Position numbers and translations under genes: made by a program. Below are positions 17,542 through 26,547 of a stretch of 26,547 bases of DNA, piece by piece. Position 1 is the stretch's first letter; the number at the start of each line of letters is the position of its first letter. The DNA lies in contig JAUCBJ010000690.1 of the NCBI GenBank assembly GCA_032718475.1, positions 1 through 26,547 on the forward strand, in the 5' to 3' direction. This DNA comes from Nemertoderma westbladi (lineage: Eukaryota; Xenacoelomorpha; Nemertodermatida; Nemertodermatidae). The notes under the pieces are model-generated. The model did no database searches. It saw only the letters and a list, made by a program, of their open reading frames with translations, and had not been told where the DNA came from.

Positions 17542-20104
17542 CTACCAGACCACAGACTGCAGCTCAGTGTCGGCGTTGTCCAACCGAATGTAGGCATCGG
17601 ACACTGGACAATGAACCGGCCGTTTAGAGGCTGACCTACAACCTCGAAGGCAGAGCAGGGAGGAATGAAGCAACACGAAGTTTAACTTGCGCCAGATCTA
17701 TGTGATGCATTCCGAGTACCTGACCTCACGTTTGTCCACGAGCTTCTGTCCCAGGTGCTTGACAAACTGGCGCGTGGTCGGCGCCATCCCGCCAAAGGCC
17801 GATAATATGAGGGGGACGAAAGTAGAATGTTCCACCTCCCGTATCCTCTCCTCGTACTTAAGAATCTTACGATTCTCGTGGTGGAGGTGCGCTGCGTCTA
17901 GGGACATAGCCGCGTTCATCGCCGCCAGCGGGTTAAACACGGACACGTCGATGAACGACCGCTGGAATCGGTTTCCCCAGAAGCCGCTCACAGACACATC
18001 CAGCCTCGCCAGCTGGTCCGTCGAGGTGGCACGATGGGTGAAAGTTTCACCGGATAACGGCTGGAGCATCGGCTCAACAGCAACGTTGTAGGCGACCTCA
18101 GTGAGCGAGTTGGCGACGAAATCACGTATCTCATTGTGCCTGATGGAGGGGAAACCTCCAGTTGGGCACGACAGGACGTGGGTTGCAGAAAATCGCGCCC
18201 CACAGGCACAACGAGATGGTAGATTCTTCGGACACCAACCGTAGCGGAGATACACCGCATCCCGGAACACTTCTTTACTCAGGTGAGTAACTTGTAGGGT
18301 TAGTGGCTTGGAATTTAACCAAGCTGACGCACCTTTTTCTGTTGTGAGTTCACCCAGTTTGCGTTGATCTGTGGGTAACTGGGCGTATACTTGTTCCCTT
18401 TTAGTACGAAACGATGTTACGGACTCCGCCTTCACCTCGGTCACGATCCGTCTCTGTTCAGTCCGCACCACTGCCATCGACTCCGCATCTGCCAGCATCA
18501 GACTCGGCACGAGTGGTCGTACTGCGTCTCCAAGTCGGAATGAACCGGGATACCCAATCCGCCATCCCGAGTTAGGAGGGAGACTAGTTGGCGTTCAACC
18601 ACCGATAGCGACGGCATGTCGAGCAGTTTGGCGATGAACCGCTGCACTGTCTCCTCCAGCTTCCCGAAGTGCTCCGTCGCGTTGGGGATGATGCGGGTTA
18701 GGAACCTCCACCTGCAGGAGAGCCGGAACGCCAAACCGGCGTACGCGCAGTGGGGGTCCACCGCGGCAATCACGACGAGTCGATCGACTTCCTCCGTGAA
18801 CTCATCGACTTTCTCCTAGACGTAGCTGGCACAAAATTCCTCGGTACCGATAATGCCGCCGAGTAGCTTGTTGCCCGTTGTATCAATTGCGACGATGGTG
18901 TTCGCAAACAACGCCTCCGCCTCCGCCTCCACTAACTTATCCGGCTTTACAGTCAGGACACACTTCGACAGGTAGTACCCGTACAACGGTCCCGTTGAAC
19001 ACGCGATATCAAAGAACTTCCTGAGTTCTCCCAGTCGGCCCCCCGCATTCCCATCGTCCGCAAACCACTTCTGTTCCACATCACACCCGCAGTCCAGTTC
19101 GTCTAGGAGCGGCGTTATACCGCAGCCAAACATCGGCATCGCCACCGGGTCTCCTTGGGTGGAACCCTCCTCCGAGTAGTGGGTTTCCCCGCCGACGAAT
19201 AGCCGCGCTGGTTCGCTGTAACAATTAGTTACTATCGTGTGCAGCGCCGGACAGACTAAACCGATGTTATGCAACGCTGCGCTCCAGTTTAACACATTAA
19301 ATGCATTGGTAGCGTCGATCTGTAATATGCCGTCGCAGTCCTCAGAGGCAAAGGAATTGTTTAAACTGTGTATCGGGTGTTCGATTCCCACTCTCTGTCC
19401 GAGACACATCTGGACAGATCCGCCAACGGCCTGTAAATCTGGACTGATACACAGCACCGTCGCCTTTCCGATTACCCGCCGGAGCACCTCGCCTATCCCG
19501 ATTGGGCGGACCCCCGGGTTCTTGTCGAGGGCCAACAGACGAGACGAGAGCAACGCAGACAGCGACCCGGGGGGGGGGGGGGGGGGGGACAACAACCTGG
19601 GCTAGATGCTTTGCCAGGTCAGCTATTCTCTCGCACAGCTCAGCCGACGGATTGCGAAACCTTGTTAGAAGGTGTTTCCACCCCTGAACGTCCAGGCCAG
19701 ATGGCCCCGCCGCGTTTCCCTTCATCCGAAGTAAACATGACTGGATGCATGGACCATCCAGTCGTTCGAACACAACATTGTGGAACTCCGGCACGCGATC
19801 AAACTCTGTCATAGTAAAACTGACTCATCCACGGGTTTCGCAGCGAGGTGTTTCTCACGCAGGACATCGCGGACTACCTTTGTTACGCCGTCCTTGTCGG
19901 TAAACGTATCATCCAGGCGGAGCGGTTTGCCTCTAGTCAGGTTGCGGAGACATCGCGTCGCCGCAGACACATTCCCTGTCAACATATGTCTAACGAACGT
20001 TTTCTGGCGCATAACCTCCTGTGAATCGAATTGTCTTAACTTGGGAAGATGCGACTGAATCGCCCGGGCCTCAATAAGTAGCTCATTGAAATTACCCGCT
20101 TTCC
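17542..20104 (-). pseudogene. non-LTR-type reverse transcriptase with C-terminal Cys/His and nuclease-like domain, decayed
   Basis: Minus-strand blocks in order: NFNELLIEARAIQSHL and MRQKTFVRHMLTG; GNAAGPSGLDVQGWKHL; RLLALDKNPGVRPIGIGEVL; LQIDATNAFNVLNW (RT motif A); EEGSTQGDPVAMPMFG (motif B); QKWFADDGNAGG (motif C, FADD); KLLGGIIGTEEFCASYV; a thumb-like region ending LTRDGGLGIP; then FRDAVYLRYGWCPKNLP, the CACG...H...C cluster, GGFPSIRHNEIRDF, and ARLDVSVSGFW...FIDVSVFNP, a PD-(D/E)XK-like pair. The last block runs to a stop at 17542. Defects are a 20-nt C tract (minus sense) with a frameshift at 19569-19588, an in-frame TAG at about 18819, a frameshift near 18540 and a TAG at about 17700. 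There is no upstream zinc finger and the 5' end is cut at 20104. It resembles a widespread invertebrate RT family; whether it is RLE-type (R2/Rex6-like) is inference. Confidence 0.82.
19569..19588. repeat. 20-nt poly-G/poly-C tract inside the RT frame
   Basis: On the minus strand it adds a Pro run in the linker between HLAQ and SLSALLSSRL, where homologues have a short non-proline linker. Its length puts the two halves of the RT in different frames. Length may vary between alleles or be an assembly artefact. Confidence 0.9.
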
Positions 20105-21846
20105 AAGATTCTAGTCAACGTTCTAGTTACCGTAACATCTAGTAATGTACACGGGCTCGTACAGTATCTGGTAATAAATCCAAGTCCATGGTGTCTAAAT
20201 AAACAGATACAAGTACGCGAACAACTACTGGCGAGGAGCAGAGCCTAGTGTCTATTCTAAGTTCGTGAGCGAGTCAAATGCCCGACGAACTAGACAAAAG
20301 GATGCCTGTCCTCTAACCGGTGAGGCAGATGTACAGTCTACGGTGACAGACCAAACTCATGGGAAAACTCATGGGAGAACCCCACGCAGTGAATATGAAC
20401 TTTATTTGAAATCTCAATTAACCCATCTATTTCTAAATTAGAGAAGTGTGACAGCCACTCTTCAAAACCTAGCTTTGGTAAATGCAAGAAAGCCTCAATT
20501 CGTTAATTACGAACACTTTTCGAATTATCGGTATATAAATTTCTCGGATTATTATCAGATCGGAATGGGGTATGAAGGTTGCAAATTACTTGCATAAACT
20601 CTGAATAATAAATATTACGCTACCCGTACAGACTATTCAAATAAAACACAGACCAAATGCTGGCAGACTACCGTCAAGCCTGAATAAACCACAGTATACA
20701 GGTATATGCAATCTCCGAAATGGTTAGTTAGTAAGCGTTCTAGACTACGTAGTACGACTTATTCCTTTGCGGAGGGTTTACCTTATAGCACTGGATGCCT
20801 CCACTTCCTAACTAGCACTTTATCGGACAAACACCGTACATACACTGTAATCGCCTCAGTCCTAACAACAATCAGACAACAATCCGGCCTACAAGTTATT
20901 TTTACAATATGAGCAAGCTTACACGCCCTCTGCTCAATATTACACTTACAGATAAATAAGCCAACAGAAATAAGTAAAATCCTAATAAAAAACCAGGGTT
21001 GCAGTCCTCGATTAAATATTAAGACCTACCGGTATATAATTATCACAATCGAATTAATACTGCTGTAAGTACCGGTTCGGCTAGGCCTACAGTTTACCGT
21101 CTGACCAGTATGTTTTGGGTTTATTGCCTACTGAGCAATAAAAGAAACAAAATCTATTAATGTTCGCGCTTTTAGACCTTTAACAGTTTAACCTGCTAAT
21201 TTAAGTGTCTTTTTTAAATAGACTATTTTCCTTACTAATTGACAGAATTAACATCCGCCGAAGGCAGCCCATGCGCGGCGTATGACCCACTGTTTGGGAG
21301 ACTGGATTCGGTTCCAGAGAAAGTTATTGCGGTGTACAGTACTAATCTCAGCCTGCCAACGCTTTTTACGACTAGAATACGACTGAAAACGACCAGATTA
21401 CAACTGACACATTGCTTGCCAATGGTGGTTGTAAAGGTTGTAATTATGTTTTACAACCAAATTGACTAGTTGTAAAGGTTGTAATCATAGTCGTAATGAG
21501 TTGTAAATGGGTGGTTTGAAGCCAGGTGTAAACGGTAGTAAACGGTCGTAATCCACCTGTCTGTTTGTCTGTTGTTTATATGGCCTTGGTCTGTGGAAAC
21601 CATTATTTGAGAAACCCCTCCAGGCTAATTGGCTATAGGAGCCCCTTGAAGTTGATATTGAATTTGTCTCACGTTTGGGTCCATGTCTCATATTAGGCAG
21701 AACTACCGGTACTACTGTAAGCCTAACCTTACTGAAATCAACAATTTTGAAGTACTGAAGTAACAGTGTGACTTTCGGAAAGAAGTCAGATGCAATTATA
21801 ATGTACAGTATGTGTATAGGGGGCCTATGGTTTCTATACTTCAGAT
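20105..21846. other. intergenic with short repeats, no gene recognised
   Basis: AT-rich DNA with no supported frame. 21429-21487 carries two direct copies of GTTGTAAAGGTTGTAAT and a GGTTGTAATTATGTTTTACAACC hairpin. 21629-21702 is one copy of a 74-bp repeat found again at 25300. 21838-21846 (ACTTCAGAT) is the left target duplication of the foldback element. Confidence 0.5.
21629..21702. repeat. 74-bp dispersed repeat, copy 1 (copy 2 at 25300-25373)
   Basis: TTGGCTATAGGAGCCCCTTG through TTAGGCAGAA matches 25300-25373 with one visible difference, in the same orientation. The minus strand of both copies can be read RHGPKRETNSISTSRGSYSQ, but no start, splice or family supports coding. The copies lie on either side of the foldback element. 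Confidence 0.85.
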
Positions 21847-21853
21847 GGATCTA

Positions 21854-21969
21854 GGACACTTCCCCCCCGGACACTTCCCCCCCGGACACTTCCCCCCCGC
21901 CCAAGTAGGACACTTCCCCCCCGGACACTTCCCCCCCGGACACTTGCCCCCCGGACACTTCCCCCCCCC
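21854..21969 (+). repeat. left arm of the foldback element, 15-bp units
   Basis: Seven GGACACTTCCCCCCC units with the spacer CGCCCAAGTA after the third. One unit has TTG instead of TTC and the last has nine C. Confidence 0.93.
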
Positions 21970-22143
21970 AGTTAAAGTGTTAAAATTAATCTGGGTGCAT
22001 CAAAGCAATAAACAAAAGTTAAAGATGATTACAGGACAAGTTGCATCTAGACAAGTTTTTTCAAAATTATAAAAGAAACATTTTTATAGTCAAATTTTGT
22101 TTGTTTTTCTTTTAATTCCTTTAATTCTTTTAATTTCTTTTAA

Positions 22144-22243
22144 TTGGGGGCTGCCGTCCCCAAACCCCCGCTTCTTTTGTTGGGGGCTACCGCCCCCAAA
22201 CCCCCGCTTCTTTTCTTGGGAGTTATCGCCCCCAGACCCCGGC
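22144..22243. repeat. 36-bp GC-rich tandem repeat, about 2.8 copies
   Basis: Units start at 22144, 22180 and 22216 with TTGGGGGCTACCGCCCCCAA as core, itself a palindrome (GGGGGC...GCCCCC). It follows a run of TTTTAATT repeats (22109-22143). Confidence 0.88.
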
Positions 22244-22297
22244 ATTTCCCTGAGTGCCCGTGGTGAAAGACTTAATACCACTTTGAAATAATTAATT

Positions 22298-23654
22298 GTT
22301 TGTTCAACAATTAATGAAGATATAGAAGAGATCAACTATAATGGCGGTAAAACTTATATGTAACCAAATCAAATCATCCCTACAACCAGGGGCAGGTCCG
22401 GGACATGCCTATTGCGTGTTCATCGATTTCTCCAAAGCGTTCGACTCCCTAGACCGTCAACTTCTTTGCAGGAAATTATCCGCTATTGGAATTAGTAAAA
22501 AATTTATTGCTGTAATATGGGCTATAATATCAGTGAATTACATATGTATCTGCATTGGCACATTTGTGCTAGATCCAATAGAACAGACAACCGGGGTAAT
22601 ACAGGGAGACAAACTCTCGCCGTTGTTGTTTAGCCTGTTTATCTCCGACATTCCACTTTTATTGACAACCTTGTGGTGCTATGTAATATTATACGCCGAC
22701 GACTTAGTGATTGTAGCCGACACAATCAACGAGGCCCAGCTTGCATTAAACAAGCTCGAAAAATACTGCAGGGCAAATCGACTGGAGGTGAATATTTTTA
22801 AAACTAAAGCAATTAAATTTCGCCGCGGTGGAAAAAGGTCGAAGACAGACATAATTCATTATAATGGTAAAACCATCGAGTTCGTCACCCAATTCAACTA
22901 TTTAGGAGTGGTTCTGTCATCAAAGAACGGGCCCAGCGGTCATTACAACCATCTCTATAACAAAGGCCTTGCGGCATGCACTCGTATAGCCATGAAAATA
23001 AACCTTACACTAATATCTAAGGACTCGGGTACTCGCCTATGGAAATCCGTAATAGTCCCATCTATTACATACGGATGCAGTATCTTTTCGGAGGATGACC
23101 CAACCAAATTAGACCATGTCCAGCGGATACGGGCACTGTTCTGGAAGATGTGGTGCGGTGTCAGTAGATACGCGTCCTCATCCTCAATTCTCAAAGTAAT
23201 CGATGACCCGACATCCAGCGATGTAAAGTTAGAGAACTTAACTGGTCTGCGCCGCCGCGCCGCGGCTCAGCTTATTTCCAACGGGTGTCACCAAAAAATA
23301 TGCAGTAAAATAAATTGCTGGAAACCCAGTGAAAACTGTCTCTGCTGGCTCTGCGGAGGCCCTGCCACAGATAAACTCCATTACGCTACGTGCAATGCTA
23401 CACAGTCGGCGAGCTCACCACTCAGACAAGCTCTGTTTTTAATGATCTTAGAACGTCCAATCACACTAACCCATGGGGACGATTCAATGCCTCTCAACTC
23501 TTAAAGTATTTTACATATTATACAAGTTCTGTTAATAAACCCTGACTAAAAGTTTCAGTAGCTACAGCCATAATTTAATCCGATTTTATTTATTTATTGT
23601 TTTAATGTATGTACAAATTTTATCCAATGTGGAATAAATAAAAATCTTCACTTC
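22298..23654 (+). mobile_element. 5'-truncated LINE insertion
   Basis: The RT frame, about 150 bp of 3' sequence and a terminal AATAAATAAAAATC are bounded by the 12-bp direct repeat AAATAATTAATT (22286-22297 and 23655-23666). This fits target-primed insertion with 5' truncation. The repeat is AT-only, so the boundary is less certain than the others. Confidence 0.65.
22341..23504 (+). CDS. LINE reverse transcriptase, 387 codons, open but 5' truncated
   Basis: A non-LTR RT copies element RNA at a nicked target. The frame has CVFIDFSKAFDSLDRQLL (motif A with catalytic Asp), TTGVIQGDKLSPLLFSLFIS (motif B), VILYADDLVIVADT (YADD catalytic pair), CRANRLEVNIFKTKAIKF and QFNYLGVVLSS, then a thumb region (SVIVPSITYGCSIF). 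Near the C-terminus, CWLCGGPATDKLHYATC is a CX2CX7HX3C cluster of the kind found at LINE ORF2 ends. The upstream N-terminal RT blocks and the endonuclease are absent. An in-frame TAG lies a few codons before the ATG, so this ATG is only the first Met in the surviving piece. There are no stops or frameshifts inside, so the insertion is younger than the LINE fragment at 9270-10505. The clade (Jockey/CR1/I) is not resolved. Confidence 0.88.
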   Translation: MAVKLICNQIKSSLQPGAGPGHAYCVFIDFSKAFDSLDRQLLCRKLSAIGISKKFIAVIWAIISVNYICICIGTFVLDPIEQTTGVIQGDKLSPLLFSLFISDIPLLLTTLWCYVILYADDLVIVADTINEAQLALNKLEKYCRANRLEVNIFKTKAIKFRRGGKRSKTDIIHYNGKTIEFVTQFNYLGVVLSSKNGPSGHYNHLYNKGLAACTRIAMKINLTLISKDSGTRLWKSVIVPSITYGCSIFSEDDPTKLDHVQRIRALFWKMWCGVSRYASSSSILKVIDDPTSSDVKLENLTGLRRRAAAQLISNGCHQKICSKINCWKPSENCLCWLCGGPATDKLHYATCNATQSASSPLRQALFLMILERPITLTHGDDSMPLNS

Positions 23655-23994
23655 AAATAATTAATTCATCTTTGTATCATCAGATAATAAATTGACTAAG
23701 CCTAAAGTAGGAGCTGTATTGAATGTTAACCAATTTAATATATAAATTACTACAATATTATATAATTCAACAAAATCCTATTAAAAATATTGCAAGTAAC
23801 CAGGAAATTTAATATGTAGTGTGTATAATATCTATATAGTATGTATAGTACAGTAGTAATATATATATCAATATGTAATGCTGAACACAGAATACAGGTC
23901 GACGCATGTCGATTTTACCCTGAGAGATTTTACCCTTTCATCCCCATCTGCTACAATTTGAAGAAGACTATTACATAATAATACCTATAATTAA

Positions 23995-24475
23995 CCCTAT
24001 CCATACCGGGGTACTTTAGACGCTCCACCTACCGGGGGGGGGGGACTTTTGGGGACGTAAAGTTTGGAAGCATATAACTTTGTGTGGTGTAATGATATTA
24101 CTTTAAAGTAAAAAGTTTTAGATACAAAATTTATTCCTCTATCCAAATATGCCACACACTAATGCTGAAATATAATATTTATATACTATAATTATGTTTA
24201 AATTGATTTTAAATTTATATTAAATTGATTGAATTTTAAATTTCCCGCCTATAATAGTTCAGCAATAATATGACAGTTTCAGAGACAGGTCAGTTTACGA
24301 GTCATTTTCATGGTCATAAATAATAATATGAAAATTAATTTTTGTTTTAAGATAAAGAATAATAAATTTTAGGAAAAGTAACGGAATTTCACTTGCAATA
24401 AATGTGGTTTGGCTTTGAACCAAGCAATCAAATAAAGTGCGTCTCCAAAAGTCCCCCCCCCCGGTATGGATAGGG
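23995..24475. mobile_element. piggyBac/Kolobok-like MITE flanked by TTAA
   Basis: CCCTATCCATACCGGGG (23995-24011) and its inverse at 24459-24475 are preceded and followed by TTAA (23991-23994 and 24476-24479). Both ends continue with a G10 tract and GGACTTTTGG(G/A)GACG in inverted orientation; the left end has about 30 extra bases. TTAA targets and CCC starts fit piggyBac or Kolobok. There is no coding capacity. Confidence 0.9.
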
Positions 24476-24765
24476 TTAAAACAATTAATTATTATAATTC
24501 TATAGTTAATAAAAACAGTATATCATTCCGGGGATGGAATTTATAGGTCATCTAATATAATTAATTGTTTAAAGATTAGCAAACAATACGATGTAATTGC
24601 ATTGATAAAACCCATAAATAAAACTTGGATATAAAATGTAAAATCGGGATGCAAAAGATCACTTTCTGAGCTACGAAAGGAAAATTGGATACAACTTATC
24701 TGGATACAAGCGGTCCGTTTACCTTACAAAATGAAAAATACGAATGTGCGAAGTTAAGAACAGTC

Positions 24766-24891
24766 GGGGGGGGGGGGGGGAAGTGTCCGCGGGGGGGGGA
24801 AGTGTCTGGGGGGGAAGTGTCCGGGGGGGAAGTGTCCTACTTGAGCGGGGGGGAACTGTCCGGGGGGGAAGTGTCCGGGGGGGAAGTGTCC
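24766..24891 (-). repeat. right arm of the foldback element, 15-bp units
   Basis: GGGGGGAAGTGTCC units, the inverse of the left arm, with the spacer TACTTGAGCG after the third unit from the outer end, matching the left arm's layout. The innermost tract is G15. Confidence 0.93.
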
Positions 24892-24908
24892 GAACACCCA
24901 CTTCAGAT

Positions 24909-26547
24909 ACTTAGATACAAAGGCCTAGCCTACATTTGTCTCTTGTTATGGTTATAATTTCCTTGTCTCAAATTAGGGGAAATTCATGGAAACCGATACC
25001 ACATTAAAGACAGTAGTCAAATGTAAAACTATGAAATCTTTACCACATAAAAATAGTTTTATATAAAAATTTAGCCTTTTTACTATAAAATGTCATAATT
25101 TCGAGAAGCAGGTCAAAGTGGAATGCAAAAATCTCATATCGATTTTAAAACCTTAAAATTTATGAAAAAAAGCTTTGATTTTTGACGGGCCGCTAGAATA
25201 TTATAAGTATATCCAATCCGGTTGAATTATACCTAACGATGTACAGGAATGGTTACAGATCATTATTCGAATTAGTTTTAAGTAGGTTTCTGTAATTATT
25301 TGGCTATAGGAGCCCCTTGAAGTTGATATTGAATTTGTCTCACGTTTGGGTCCATGTCTCAAATTAGGCAGAATGACTGTACTTTTTCGCACTTTTTTTC
25401 CTATGGAAAAAAAAGTAACCCATAGGATTGCATTGATTTTACTTTTCCCGGCGGAAAAAGTAAAATAAAATATCTTTGGTGGAATTTCTTAAATTTTATT
25501 AATGTGTTCAAAGAGCATTGACGTAGAAAAGGTATGCACGTAATTTGGACAAAATCCATGCAGGCACTCAAAAGTTATTGTAAATTTAGTGTCTGCGTAC
25601 TCCAAAACGGACTCAATATCCAATATTTGTTTATGTTGTTAATCGGCTCTCTAGTTACGAAATAAATATTCGAGAACACTAAATTATTTAACATGTACTG
25701 TAAGGTAGCATCGGGTGTTGAAGAGTAGTAGTAATTTTTCAAAATTCTCTCGACCCATTATTAACCTCGCTGACGCTTGGTAAATAAAATGCCTCGAGAA
25801 TAGTGAAAAAAAGTTATACTTTTTTTCTATGTAATAAAAAATTATATTTTTTGTTGTTTTGGATACTCTTGGCCCACTATGAAACGTCGCGAATTTCGCA
25901 AACGTCGCAAACATCTGGACTTTAGTACTAGTTTTTTATTTTCATACTTCCCTAGCTATTAATTTTATAATTTGAGTGATTTGATACTTTAAATGAATAG
26001 AATAAATAAATGTTTGCATTATTTATTTGAAAATAATTGTTAGTGCAACAGACTTTAATGTTTTCAATGAAACAATTATTCCAGAATTTTAAATTTAGTT
26101 GTTCAGGCTCAATGCAGTTTTCTGTACCTACACTTTTTCTTACTTGTACTGCAGTACTGTTGCAAACCACCTTTAGTCAGACAGTTACCGGTACACTGTC
26201 ATACTTCATAGGCCTATCATAACCATTTATTCTTGTAAAGATGGTTTGGTTTATTATTTTGGTTAGGGTTAGTTGGTCAGGCCTCAACCCTAATTAAAAC
26301 TGTCATGTAACCCTAACCCTAAGTCATAATCTAAGAAATTTAGCGGAATTGCCAAAATTGTTGCCAGAAGGGCCGATAATGGCAATAATGTCAGCCACTA
26401 CTATACTGTAACCATTGAGTTTCATACAGTATAAAAATCCAATGACCGTGTAGGTACCCCAAACTGCATATTCCCGTTGTTAAAGTTAGTATTCTTTGTA
26501 AGTGAGTAAAAGTAAAGGCCTTCACTACAGTAAGGCCGCGTTCACAC
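24909..26547. other. intergenic, no gene recognised
   Basis: AT-rich DNA. Contains copy 2 of the 74-bp repeat (25300-25373), nested small inverted repeats at 25391-25461 (ACTTTTTTTCC/GGAAAAAAAAGT and ACTTTTCCC/GGAAAAAGT), telomere-like hexamers at 26261-26323 and a transposon-end-like sequence at the right edge. Short frames lack motifs. Confidence 0.5.
26261..26323. repeat. short head-to-head telomere-like hexamers
   Basis: GGTTAGGGTTAG (26261-26272) faces CAACCCTAAT and TAACCCTAACCCTAAG (26308-26323). There are only two to three hexamers per side. Confidence 0.6.

Larger units (their letters stand above)
21847..24899. mobile_element. foldback-type transposon with 15-bp tandem-repeat arms
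   Basis: The arms are inverted arrays of GGACACTTCCCCCCC (15 bp) at 21854-21969 and 24766-24891. Each holds three units, a CAAGTA-containing spacer, and then more units. They are flanked by the 9-bp duplication ACTTCAGAT (21838-21846 and 24900-24908). Outer ends are GGATCTA and, inverted, GGGTGTTC. Sea-urchin TU elements are the classical example of foldback elements with 15-bp repeat arms; their duplication is 8 bp, so 9 bp may instead indicate a Mutator-like relative. No transposase is visible. The interior has been invaded by a LINE and a TTAA-flanked MITE, which account for about 1.85 kb of its 3.05 kb. Confidence 0.87.

Noticed and set aside
17698-18819. Programmed read-through of two in-frame TAG codons in the RT
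   Set aside because: The same gene has two frameshifts and a homopolymer expansion, so simple decay explains the stops.
21812-22072. Frames with PPGHFPPGHF repeats here and SGGEVSGGEVS at 24685-24957
   Set aside because: Translation of the 15-bp arms of the foldback element; no coding signal.

Overview
This is a stretch of animal nuclear DNA, most likely from a marine invertebrate. It holds a spliced gene for the alpha subunit of the AP-2 clathrin adaptor (GT-AG intron) among many decayed and nested transposable elements. There are no bacterial-style operons. Frequent short palindromes such as TAGGCCTA, ACCGGT and CTGCAG, plus a foldback element with 15-bp tandem-repeat arms like the sea-urchin TU family, lean towards an echinoderm or another invertebrate deuterostome. 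That placement is inference only.

Left part (1-6558, minus strand): the first two coding exons of AP2A lie at 6558-5893 and 5582-5355. Later exons are not in the window. The following intron carries, in the same orientation, a 593-codon open frame that runs off the left edge. It has an acidic N-terminus and a Glu/Arg-rich coiled-coil and looks like a retroelement gag, though I could not prove LTRs.

6784-8497: a hAT-like DNA transposon (18-bp TIRs, 8-bp duplication GCCTACGG) starts 226 bp upstream of the AP2A start codon. A second hAT-like element (7381-8184, duplication GTAGTGGA) sits inside it. 9270-10505: decayed LINE reverse transcriptase, minus strand.

10510-15344: a 4.8-kb element bounded by GGGCGGTATTCATA inverted termini and CAG. 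It contains a broken IS630/Tc1-type transposase, a protein of unknown family ending in a 14-aa (42-bp) repeat array, and a very young 662-bp insertion. That insertion (12818-13479, 13-bp duplication) combines tRNA-like Pol III boxes, a type I hammerhead ribozyme, a 57-bp duplicated tail and 182-bp inverted arms. It is the most interesting object here. A second set of GGGCGGTATTCA termini abuts it at 15347 and is followed by a zinc-knuckle ORF on the minus strand.

16124-17038: a non-autonomous element with G/C-tract hairpin ends and a 68-bp tandem array. 17542-20104: a decayed, unusual reverse transcriptase with a C-terminal Cys/His and nuclease-like region, minus strand, disrupted by a 20-nt homopolymer. 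21847-24899: a foldback element with 15-bp tandem-repeat arms and a 9-bp duplication. It has itself received a LINE (RT ORF 22341-23504, plus strand) and a TTAA-flanked piggyBac/Kolobok-like MITE (23995-24475). The remainder is AT-rich intergenic DNA with short repeats.

The only host gene recognised is AP2A. Everything else supported is mobile-element derived or unassigned. Several target-site duplications allow the order of insertions to be read directly.
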